From Leucobacter sp. UT-8R-CII-1-4 (GTDB taxonomy: Bacteria > Actinomycetota > Actinomycetes > Actinomycetales > Microbacteriaceae), in contig NZ_JASCRS010000003.1 in assembly GCF_030010235.1 (NCBI RefSeq), positions 358,393 to 422,392 of the forward strand: a stretch of DNA of 64,000 nt. The letters run 5' to 3'. Below, piece after piece: positions 24,360-31,910 of this stretch (within the stretch, counting starts at the first letter, position 1; each line of letters starts with the position of its first letter). Below the pieces are notes generated by a model, which was given only the letters and a program-made list of their open reading frames with translations, made no database searches and was not told where the DNA came from. Made by a program: the position numbers and the translations under genes.

Positions 24360-25703
24360 TTACGGCAGCAGACGGTTTGGTCCGCGGAACAGGTAGGTGG
24401 TTTCGCGAATCGAAGGCTGGTGCAGCATCAGCATCAGCACGCGGTTCAGGCCCATGCCGAATCCGCCGTGTGCTGGCATGCCGTAGCGGAAGAAGTCCAG
24501 GTAGAACGCCAGCTCTGCTGGATCCATGCCCTTGGCCTTCGCCTGCTCCTCGAGTACCTCAACACGGTGTTCGCGCTGCGCGCCGGTTGAAATCTCGGTG
24601 CCACGGTAAATCAGGTCGTAGCTCTTGGTGAGCGACGGATCTTCTTCGTTCAGCATGTGGTAGAACGGGCGAATAGATGCGGCGTAATCGGTCAAGAAGA
24701 CGAAATCGTGACCGAACTTTTCCTTGGCGTAGGCAGCGATCTGGCGCTCGCCCTCAGGATCCATATCGGCGTCCGCGCGAGGAACCTCGTAGCCGCGTTC
24801 CTTCACGATTTCCTTGGCCTCGGCCAGTGGAATACGAGGGAATGGGCGGCTTGGTACCTCAATCTCGATGCCGAAGAGCTTCTCAATCTCAGCGCCGTGC
24901 TTTTCCTTCACCGCGGTGATGCCGGCAACCATGAGCTCTTCGTGCAGCTCCATGACGTCTTCGTGCGAATCGATCCAGCTCAGCTCTGCGTCAATCGAGG
25001 TGAACTCGGTCGCGTGACGTGAAGTGAACGAAGGATCAGCGCGGAAGGCTGGGCCAACTTCGAAGATGCCACCAAAACCAGCGGCCTGCGCCATCTGCTT
25101 AAAGAACTGGGGGCTCTGCGCAAGGAACGCCTTACCTTCGAAGTACTCAACCTCGAAGAGTTCCGCGCGAGACTCGCTCGCCGAAGCCATCAGCTTTGGA
25201 GTCTGAATCTCGATGAATCCACGCTCCACCCAAACCTGACGCAGCGCGTGCAGGAAGGTGGTCTGCACGCGGAAGACCAGGTTCTGCTCTGGGCGGCGCA
25301 GATCCAGGAAGCGCCAGTCGAGTCGAACGTCGATACCTGAATCGTCGGCGACCGGGTTGTCTGGCAGGGCGCGGGTGACAACTTCGATCTTGTCGATCTG
25401 AATTTCAACGCCACCAAGCTTTACGCGCTCATTGTGCTGTAGCTCGCCAGTGACGGTGATGAAGGTGCCGTGGGTGAGTTCGGTGATGGTGCCAGTTCGC
25501 TCCAGCAGAATGTCTGAGCGCGGATTTTCTGGATCAGCCTCGCGCAGCACGCCGCCGTTCACGAGCTGAACCGCTCCGGTTTCGTCGCGGAGCACCACGA
25601 ACTGAACGAACTTCTGGTCGCGTACCTTTTCGACCCACCCCGAAACGCGTACGGGGCCGTCTTCGTGGGCAGCGAGATCTTTGATCAACACACGCTCTTG
25701 CAT
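24360..25703 (-). CDS. aspS: Aspartyl-tRNA synthetase, archaeal/eukaryal-like short form
   Basis: 447 aa, far shorter than the ~590-aa bacterial AspRS because the GAD insertion is absent. An OB-fold anticodon domain (~15-105) is followed by the class II core: motif 2 as FEVGPAFRADPS...TSRHATEFTSID and motif 3 as GGFGMGLNRVLMLML. This class often also charges tRNA-Asn, with GatCAB finishing the job. The Trp used for anticodon discrimination in strict archaeal enzymes (GWVW) is Glu here (GWVE). Promoter TAGACT (25715-25710) lies 6 nt before ATG, suggesting a leaderless message. Confidence 0.93.
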   Translation of the reverse strand: MQERVLIKDLAAHEDGPVRVSGWVEKVRDQKFVQFVVLRDETGAVQLVNGGVLREADPENPRSDILLERTGTITELTHGTFITVTGELQHNERVKLGGVEIQIDKIEVVTRALPDNPVADDSGIDVRLDWRFLDLRRPEQNLVFRVQTTFLHALRQVWVERGFIEIQTPKLMASASESRAELFEVEYFEGKAFLAQSPQFFKQMAQAAGFGGIFEVGPAFRADPSFTSRHATEFTSIDAELSWIDSHEDVMELHEELMVAGITAVKEKHGAEIEKLFGIEIEVPSRPFPRIPLAEAKEIVKERGYEVPRADADMDPEGERQIAAYAKEKFGHDFVFLTDYAASIRPFYHMLNEEDPSLTKSYDLIYRGTEISTGAQREHRVEVLEEQAKAKGMDPAELAFYLDFFRYGMPAHGGFGMGLNRVLMLMLHQPSIRETTYLFRGPNRLLP

Positions 25704-25842
25704 CCCACAAGTCTATCTGCGCGTCGTGAGTGTGTTTGCCAGTTGTGCAGCTTTCACGGCTGTCGAGAGTTGCTTCTAGAAAAAGGCGGCCATAAAAACA
25801 CCATGTAATAAGTTGAAATAATGTGACCCATAGTTTGTGGTT

Positions 25843-25998
25843 ATGTGTTGCGAGTGCGTACGCTCCAAATCAGTCACTACGAAAGGACCATCGCATGTCA
25901 CCCCGTTTCAAGATCAGCACCGCCTCCGGCATTGCCGCTATCGCTGCCATCGCCGTCATGGGCCTCAGTGCGTGCGCTCCCGGGGCTGCGAACGCTGA
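25843..25998 (+). CDS. Putative Cys-rich leaderless upstream ORF of the ABC operon
   Basis: A 51-codon frame beginning MCCECVRSKSV, with four of its eight cysteine-or-stop-sensitive early codons TGT TGC GAG TGC. It starts 8 nt after a -10-like CATAGT (25829-25834), so it is probably the first codon of a leaderless mRNA. It runs through the ribosome site and start (25895) of the substrate-binding-protein gene in another frame, ending at TGA 25998. Polycysteine leaderless short ORFs act as cysteine-responsive attenuators in mycobacteria. The 3' part is constrained by the overlapping gene, so only the start is informative. Confidence 0.5.
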   Translation: MCCECVRSKSVTTKGPSHVTPFQDQHRLRHCRYRCHRRHGPQCVRSRGCER

Positions 25999-26767
25999 GG
26001 GCAGCGAGAGCGCCGAAGGCAAGACCGAGGTGCTCCTCGTCGGTACAAGCGGATCAGTGCGCCCATACACCTTCCGAGACGACAACGACGAGCTCACCGG
26101 ATACGACATCGAGCTCTTAAAGCTGATCGATCAGAAGCTTGACGACGTTGAATTCAAATTTGAGGTCACCGATTTCCCTGCACTCTTCGCCGGTCTCGAC
26201 TCGGGCCGCTTCGACTTGGTAGCAAACAATCTGAGCACGACCGAAGAACGCCGTGAAAAGTACGACTTCAGCGACCCCTACATCGAGGCGCAATTTGGCA
26301 TTGGCCTTGCCGCAAACAGCAGCCTGAGCAACATCAAGACGATTGACGACCTCGCGGGCAAGCGCACCTACGGCACCCCAGGTCTCAACTACACCAAGAT
26401 CCTCGAGGCCTACAACGCCGAAAACCCCGACAACCAGATCATCATTGACTACACAGAACTCGATTTGCAGCTGCAGTTCCAAAACCTCGCAGCAGGTCTC
26501 ACCGACTTCATCTTCTCTGAGCGGGTGGTCTATCAGGGATACGGCGAAGACGCGGGTCTCGATGTGACGTTCACGCCGCTAGATAGCGACTACCTCGTCG
26601 ACACCTTTGGTACAAACCTCTATTCGGCGTACGGCTTTAGCAAGACGAAGGATCACTCGGCCACGATCAAGAAAATCAATACCGCGCTCGACGAACTCAT
26701 TGCCGACGGAACCGTCGCAAAACTGAGCAACGAGTTCTTCGGCGTAGACGTAACGCCCCGTCGCTAG
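25895..26767 (+). CDS. Amino-acid ABC transporter substrate-binding lipoprotein
   Basis: 290 aa from ATG 25895 (GAAAGGA 7 nt upstream). Lipoprotein signal with lipobox LSAC (Cys near residue 27). Periplasmic-binding-protein type II fold of the amino-acid family: residues reading RDDNDELTGYDIELLK, NLSTTEERREKYDFSDPY and DDLAGKRTYGTPGLNY. With permease and ATPase downstream it imports a polar amino acid. The linked monooxygenase and acetyltransferase suggest a cystine or S-modified cysteine substrate (inference). Confidence 0.9.
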   Translation: MSPRFKISTASGIAAIAAIAVMGLSACAPGAANAEGSESAEGKTEVLLVGTSGSVRPYTFRDDNDELTGYDIELLKLIDQKLDDVEFKFEVTDFPALFAGLDSGRFDLVANNLSTTEERREKYDFSDPYIEAQFGIGLAANSSLSNIKTIDDLAGKRTYGTPGLNYTKILEAYNAENPDNQIIIDYTELDLQLQFQNLAAGLTDFIFSERVVYQGYGEDAGLDVTFTPLDSDYLVDTFGTNLYSAYGFSKTKDHSATIKKINTALDELIADGTVAKLSNEFFGVDVTPRR

Positions 26768-26793
26768 CCAAGCGAACTCACTCCTCTAAACCA

Positions 26794-27513
26794 GTGCAGA
26801 TAATCGACCTGAACGCGATCGGCGAATACACCCTCGCGTTACTGCCCTACGTTCCGATCACCCTGGCGATCAGTGTCTTCGCGACACTGCTCGGCACGGT
26901 GATCGGCCTGGCTATGGCGCTGATCAAAATGGCGAAAGTGCCCGTGCTGAGCCAAATCACCGCCGTAATCGTTTCGTATTTACGAGGCACGCCGATCCTC
27001 GTGCAACTGCTATTGAACGTAAACGCGGCACCAATTCTGGTGCTCACCGTGAACGCGCAATTTGGCACAGACTGGAACGTCGTCGCGGTATCTCCGTTTC
27101 TCGTCGCAGGCTTCACCTTCGCTCTGAACGAGGCAGCCTACAGCTCGGAATCGATACGCGCAGCTTTGCTCGCGGTGGATCGCCGAGAGATTGAGGCGGC
27201 GCACTCGTTGGGCATGACAGCCTGGCAGACCCTGCGTAGGGTGACCATTCCGGTGGCCTCCGTGATCGCTTTCCCCACCCTGGTGAACCATTTCATCGGC
27301 ATGCTCAAACAGTCGTCTCTGGCGTTTGTGGTGTCGCTCATTGAAGTTACCGCGTACGCAAAAATCATTGGCGGTCGCGACTACCGCTTCTTTGAGGCGT
27401 TTCTGGCCACCGCGATCATCTACTGGGGTCTCACGGTGCTCGTTGAGCAAATTGCACGGGTGGTCGAGCAGCGCATGAAACGGCCATTGCCGGGAAAGCT
27501 GAGGCTGGCATGA
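26794..27513 (+). CDS. Amino-acid ABC transporter permease
   Basis: 239 aa from GTG 26794. Polar amino-acid permease of the His/Glu/Gln/Arg/opine group: YLRGTPILVQLLL near the N-terminus and the EAA loop EIEAAHSLGMTAWQTLRRVTIP that docks onto the ATPase. About five membrane helices. It overlaps the ATPase start (ATGA). Confidence 0.93.
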   Translation: MQIIDLNAIGEYTLALLPYVPITLAISVFATLLGTVIGLAMALIKMAKVPVLSQITAVIVSYLRGTPILVQLLLNVNAAPILVLTVNAQFGTDWNVVAVSPFLVAGFTFALNEAAYSSESIRAALLAVDRREIEAAHSLGMTAWQTLRRVTIPVASVIAFPTLVNHFIGMLKQSSLAFVVSLIEVTAYAKIIGGRDYRFFEAFLATAIIYWGLTVLVEQIARVVEQRMKRPLPGKLRLA

Positions 27514-28271
27514 TCGCGCTAGAGCACATTTATAAGTCATACGGCGATCGTGTGATTCTCGACGATCTCTCACTTGAGTTCGCCGGAGGGCAGACTACGG
27601 CGCTCGTTGGCAGTTCGGGTGCAGGAAAATCTACCCTGCTGCGCTGCATTGATTTTTTGGAGCGACCCGATAGTGGCCGAGTCGTGATCGACGACCTCAG
27701 TGTTGACGCAAAGCACGCCCATAAACGCGAGGTGCTTGAACTTCGTCGGCGTACGGCAATGGTGTTTCAACAGTTTCATCTTTTCTCGCGAAAGACGGCG
27801 CTTGAAAACGTTGCTGAAGGGCTGCGTGTGGTTCGCAAAATGTCCTCGCGAGAGGCTGAAAGTGAGGCGCGACAGCACCTTGACCGGGTGGGGCTTGCTT
27901 CGCACTCGGGTCACTACCCGGCCCAGCTGTCGGGTGGGCAGCAACAGCGCGTTGGCATCGCGAGAGCACTCGCAATGCGGCCGCGAGTGCTGCTGCTTGA
28001 TGAACCGACGAGTGCACTTGACCCGGAACTTGTCGGTGAAGTACTAGCGACAATTCGTGGCATTGCCGCCGATGGTCAAACCATGGTGATCGTCTCGCAC
28101 GAAATGAACTTCGTGCGACAAGTGGCTGATCGTGTGCTTTTTCTTGAGCACGGAAAAGTGCTCGATGATGCGAGCCCGGCAGAGTTTTTCGGCCCGAAGG
28201 TGCAGGCGCGAACCAGAGCCTTTTTGCACGAGTACCACCTGTCCAGAGGCAACCCCGACTACCAGATCTAA
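27510..28271 (+). CDS. Amino-acid ABC transporter ATP-binding protein
   Basis: 253 aa. Walker [11 protein letters not shown]-loop MVFQQFHLF, signature [15 protein letters not shown], Walker [15 protein letters not shown], switch His in VSHEMNF. Belongs to the GlnQ/TcyC-type subfamily. It completes a three-gene importer with the upstream binding protein and permease. Confidence 0.95.
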   Translation: MIALEHIYKSYGDRVILDDLSLEFAGGQTTALVGSSGAGKSTLLRCIDFLERPDSGRVVIDDLSVDAKHAHKREVLELRRRTAMVFQQFHLFSRKTALENVAEGLRVVRKMSSREAESEARQHLDRVGLASHSGHYPAQLSGGQQQRVGIARALAMRPRVLLLDEPTSALDPELVGEVLATIRGIAADGQTMVIVSHEMNFVRQVADRVLFLEHGKVLDDASPAEFFGPKVQARTRAFLHEYHLSRGNPDYQI

Positions 28272-28303
28272 CCCAATAGATTTTTTACGCAAAGGAAGTA
28301 GCT

Positions 28304-29329
28304 ATGTCAGCACAAGCAAGGCCAGTAAAGAGCGTCGGCTTCATTCATCTCGTTCCCTTCGACAAAAACGATCCGCAACGCGGTCACGAAGAAGGGCTCG
28401 AACTCTTCGAGTACGCCGAATCGCTCGGGCTCGATAGCGGTTGGGTGAGAACTCGGCACCTTCAGCACGGACTCTCCTCACCCGCCGTATTCTTCGGGGC
28501 CGTCTCGCAGCGCACTACCAAGATTGGCCTTGGCAATGCGGTGATTCCGGTGGGTTTTGAAAATCCTTTTCGCTTGGCCGAAGACCTGGCCACCGCTGAC
28601 GTGCTCAGCGGAGGCCGGTTGCTCCCTGGCCTCAGCGTGCACGCCCCGGGTTATACCGAAGAGGTGAACGACCTGGTGCACGACACCGGTTGGCGCGAAG
28701 AAGACTACGGGTATGGCCGTATCGAGCGTCTTCGTTCGCTGCTCTCAGGTGAGCAGGTGCGAAGCGTGCCAGAGTACAACGGCATCGGCGGCGACTTCGA
28801 TAGCGAACGAGTTGAGCCGCACAGCGAGGGCCTCTCGGAGCGGCTTTGGTATGGAGGGGGCTCTTTGCGTTCGGCCGAGTGGGCGGGCCAGTCAGGTCTC
28901 AACTGGCTGGTCAGCAACATCACCTCCTATGAAGAGGGAGAAGAAAACTTTTCAATTGCCCAGCGCAAACAAATTGATACTTTCCGGGCGGCGCACCGGG
29001 AGGGAGATTCTGCAAGAGTCTCAGTCGCACGAGTGATTGTGCCAACCGAAGGTGCCACGCTGGATCAGCAAGAGCGCTATGCGCGATATGTTGAGGGGCG
29101 CACGGCTCGTACGAAGGGTGTGCACGGTGGGCGCACTCTGATTGCGCCAGATGTCACCGGCAGTAACGCCGAGATTATTGAATTCATTAGAAACGATGTC
29201 GCGTTCCAGGCAGCCGACGACTACCTATTCGAATTGCCGTTCGAGTTCGAACTCGCAGATTGGAAGCAGATTCTTGAACAGCTCGCCCGCGAGATTGCAC
29301 CAGCGCTAGGTTGGTCTCGCAATGATTGA
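28304..29329 (+). CDS. LLM-class flavin-dependent monooxygenase
   Basis: 341 aa bacterial-luciferase-like barrel: HEEGLELFEYAESLGLDSGWVRTRHLQ at the N-terminus, TTKIGLGNAVIPVGFENPFRLAEDLATADVLSGGRL in strands 3-4. Such enzymes use FMNH2 and O2 to split C-S or oxidise C-H bonds. It starts 32 nt after the ABC ATPase and overlaps the GNAT gene. In Bacillus subtilis a comparable set (acetyltransferase, luciferase-like monooxygenase, cystine-type importer) salvages sulfur from S-alkyl cysteines. Confidence 0.88.
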   Translation: MSAQARPVKSVGFIHLVPFDKNDPQRGHEEGLELFEYAESLGLDSGWVRTRHLQHGLSSPAVFFGAVSQRTTKIGLGNAVIPVGFENPFRLAEDLATADVLSGGRLLPGLSVHAPGYTEEVNDLVHDTGWREEDYGYGRIERLRSLLSGEQVRSVPEYNGIGGDFDSERVEPHSEGLSERLWYGGGSLRSAEWAGQSGLNWLVSNITSYEEGEENFSIAQRKQIDTFRAAHREGDSARVSVARVIVPTEGATLDQQERYARYVEGRTARTKGVHGGRTLIAPDVTGSNAEIIEFIRNDVAFQAADDYLFELPFEFELADWKQILEQLAREIAPALGWSRND

Positions 29330-29840
29330 ATTCGCAAAGCCCGAAGAACACGAAGAAATTGATCAGCTGATCCTCGATGCCTATACGCACGACTACGGGC
29401 CGAGCGATCGCGGTGACTCGATGCGCTTCGCCAGGGTACGCGCAGAGCAATTTGACGTTTGGGTAGCGCGAAACCAAGAAGGCTTGATTCTTGGCAGTAT
29501 TACTACCCGGCGAAAAGACGGCAGGCCCCTGCACGAAGACACAGCAGACGGTGAACTTGATCTTCGCTTACTCGCTGTGTCGCCGAGGGCGAGAAGACAA
29601 GGCATCGGCGCAAAGATTATGCGCGAGGTGGCCGCGCACGCTCAACGCGAAGGTTTTGACACGGTGGTGCTCAAGACGGCACCGCACATGACCGGAGCGC
29701 ACGTGCTCTATGAATCACTCGGCTACGACCGGGCTCAAGAGCGAGACGGGCTGTGGATTTCAGGCAAACGCGTGCTCGACTTGTATTCGTACGTATTGCC
29801 GCTCGGAGCGGTGCACACGCTACACGCACAAGCTTCGTAG
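29322..29840 (+). CDS. GNAT-family N-acetyltransferase
   Basis: 172 aa. Acetyl-CoA-binding motif A is LLAVSPRARRQGIGAKIMREV, motif B follows in VLYESLGYDRA. It overlaps the end of the monooxygenase gene by 8 nt, so the two are translated together. By analogy with the SnaA-type enzyme of sulfur salvage, it may N-acetylate an S-modified cysteine prior to oxidative cleavage (inference). Confidence 0.88.
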   Translation: MIEFAKPEEHEEIDQLILDAYTHDYGPSDRGDSMRFARVRAEQFDVWVARNQEGLILGSITTRRKDGRPLHEDTADGELDLRLLAVSPRARRQGIGAKIMREVAAHAQREGFDTVVLKTAPHMTGAHVLYESLGYDRAQERDGLWISGKRVLDLYSYVLPLGAVHTLHAQAS

Positions 29841-29901
29841 CGGGAGTCTGCGCGGGGGCCGTGGCAGCATGTTCACAGGAGGGCAAACCTAGAATGTCTG
29901 T

Positions 29902-30537
29902 GTGAGCGACAAACTGCTGCATTTGGTGCGCCATGGCGAAGTACATAACCCTGAGGGAGTGCTCTATGGGCGCCTGCCCGGGTACCAACTCTCTGAGCTG
30001 GGGCATGGAATGGCTGAGGCTGCCGCGCAAGAGCTAGCTGCGAGCGACCGAGCCGTATCGTTGCTGATCGCCTCGCCGCTTGAACGTGCTCAGCAGTCAG
30101 CTGCCCCAATCGCGCAGGCTTTTAATCTGCCGATCGCAATCGATGAACGCATTATTGAGCCCACAAACGCATTTGAGGGCTCGGTAGGTAAGAGCGCATT
30201 TAAGAATCCTCGCTACTGGTACCGCTATCTGAACCCATTCCGGCCAAGCTGGGGCGAGCCATACCGCAGCATTGCGAATCGCGTGCGTGCAGCGATGGAT
30301 GACGCCTGGGAAGCAGAGCGGTCTGGCGACATCGTTATGGTCAGCCACCAGGCAGTGATTTGGGCTGCGCACCGGGACATTAACGGCGAACCACTGTTCC
30401 ACAACCCGGCTAAGCGCCGGTGCGAGCTGTCGAGCATCACCACTTTTGAGCGTCGTGGCGGGCGCTGGTTTGAGGTTGACTACCGCACACCAGCGGCTGA
30501 ATTGATGAAAGATTCGATCGACGTGGGAGCAGTGTAA
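29902..30537 (+). CDS. Histidine phosphatase family protein
   Basis: 211 aa from GTG 29902. Phosphoglycerate-mutase-like: LVRHGEVHNPEG at residues ~6-17 holds the phospho-accepting His, SPLERAQQSA the second Arg, and VSHQAVI the second catalytic His. A -10-like TAGAAT (29890-29895) ends 6 nt before GTG. It opens the cytochrome c assembly operon, a conserved actinobacterial position, with stop and start overlapping the next gene. Substrate unknown. Confidence 0.9.
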   Translation: MSDKLLHLVRHGEVHNPEGVLYGRLPGYQLSELGHGMAEAAAQELAASDRAVSLLIASPLERAQQSAAPIAQAFNLPIAIDERIIEPTNAFEGSVGKSAFKNPRYWYRYLNPFRPSWGEPYRSIANRVRAAMDDAWEAERSGDIVMVSHQAVIWAAHRDINGEPLFHNPAKRRCELSSITTFERRGGRWFEVDYRTPAAELMKDSIDVGAV

Positions 30538-31139
30538 TGCGCCGAAATCTTGTTCCAGTAGCCGCCTTGACCCTCGCCAGCGCCCTGCTACTTTCGGGTT
30601 GCTCGGCCGAAAGCAACGGACTTGCTGAACAGTGGAACCAGGGGAGCGACAAGGGTTACGTTGCCGGTGACGGCTCGACCACTTCGTTTGCGCCAGAAGA
30701 GCGCAAAGACGCAGTCGAATTCTCTGGTGTGACCGAGTTTGGTGAAGATTTCACCTCAGACGAAATTCTTGGTTCGGTGACCGTGGTGAACTTTTGGTAC
30801 GCAGGCTGTGCGCCGTGCCGTGCCGAGGCACCGCAGCTCGCTGAGGTCTACGAAGAATTCAAGTCTGAAGGTGTTCAGTTCGTAGGCGTAAACACTCGTG
30901 ATCAAGAAGCTCAGGCTCTGCAATTCGCTGAAGAATTTGGCATCGAGTACCCCTCAATCATGGATACCGCGGGGGATCGCAAAGCGCAACGCGCATTCGC
31001 AGGGCAGGTGCCACTCAACGCGGTACCGACGACCCTTGTGCTTGACAAGGAGGGCCGTGTGGCCCATCGCGTGGTCGGCCAGCTTGCAGCTACCTCGCAA
31101 CTGCGTACTCTCGTGCAAGAAACTTTGGCCGAGGGATAA
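30537..31139 (+). CDS. resA: TlpA/ResA-like thiol-disulfide lipoprotein
   Basis: 200 aa. Lipobox LLSGCS puts the anchor Cys near residue 22; a thioredoxin fold follows with WYAGCAPCRAEAP (C-x-x-C) and the cis-Pro loop NAVPTTLVL. It keeps apocytochrome c haem-binding cysteines reduced outside the membrane and is itself recharged by CcdA, encoded 3 nt downstream. Confidence 0.93.
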   Translation: MRRNLVPVAALTLASALLLSGCSAESNGLAEQWNQGSDKGYVAGDGSTTSFAPEERKDAVEFSGVTEFGEDFTSDEILGSVTVVNFWYAGCAPCRAEAPQLAEVYEEFKSEGVQFVGVNTRDQEAQALQFAEEFGIEYPSIMDTAGDRKAQRAFAGQVPLNAVPTTLVLDKEGRVAHRVVGQLAATSQLRTLVQETLAEG

Positions 31140-31142
31140 CCC

Positions 31143-31910
31143 GTGGGACTTGAACAGACAGTTGCCGATGGGCAACTGCTCATTGCCTCGCTGATCGCGC
31201 TCGCCGCAGGCCTCGTCTCGTTCCTTTCCCCCTGTGTTCTGCCGTTGATCCCTGGCTACCTTGCCTATGTTTCCGGCATCGCCGACTCAAACGCTTCATC
31301 GGCGGCAAACCCTGCTGATGCAAAGCTCAAGGACCGTCGCCGGATGGTGCTCGGTTCGCTGCTCTTCGTGCTCGGATTCACGCTTGTCTTTTTGCTGCTC
31401 AACATCTTGATGGGCACTGTCGGGCTTTGGCTCTGGGACTGGCAAGACTTGATAGTGCGAATCATGGGTGTGCTGCTGATCTTGATGGGCCTAGTTTTTA
31501 TGGGCGCATTCAGCAAGATGCAGGGCACCACCCGATTGAACCTCAAGCCAAAGATTGGCCTCGCTGGGGCTCCTTTGCTGGGCATCGTCTTCGCAATCGG
31601 TTGGGCACCATGTATGGGGCCAACCCTCGGCGTCGTCATGTCGCTATCGTTGCAATCGGGCTCGCTCGCTCGTGCTTCGGTGCTCGCAATCGCGTATTGC
31701 ATCGGTCTCGGACTGCCCTTTGTGCTTGCAGCGTTCGGCTTCGGCTGGATGACTGAAACGATGTCCTTCTTTAAGCGGCACATTCGTGTCGTCAACCTGA
31801 TCGGCGGAGGCCTGCTGATCCTCATCGGTCTCTTGATGGTGACCGGAATCTGGAGCCAGATTATGTTTTCTTTGCAGGCGGTGATGGACGACTTTGGCAC
31901 GATCCTCTGA
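31143..31910 (+). CDS. ccdA: Cytochrome c biogenesis protein CcdA
   Basis: 255 aa from GTG 31143. Six-helix thiol transporter with the two key Cys-Pro motifs: FLSPCVLPLIPGYL near the N-terminus and GWAPCMGPTLG mid-protein. It passes electrons from cytosolic thioredoxin to the extracytoplasmic ResA/TlpA. It overlaps resB by 17 nt. Confidence 0.95.
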   Translation: MGLEQTVADGQLLIASLIALAAGLVSFLSPCVLPLIPGYLAYVSGIADSNASSAANPADAKLKDRRRMVLGSLLFVLGFTLVFLLLNILMGTVGLWLWDWQDLIVRIMGVLLILMGLVFMGAFSKMQGTTRLNLKPKIGLAGAPLLGIVFAIGWAPCMGPTLGVVMSLSLQSGSLARASVLAIAYCIGLGLPFVLAAFGFGWMTETMSFFKRHIRVVNLIGGGLLILIGLLMVTGIWSQIMFSLQAVMDDFGTIL

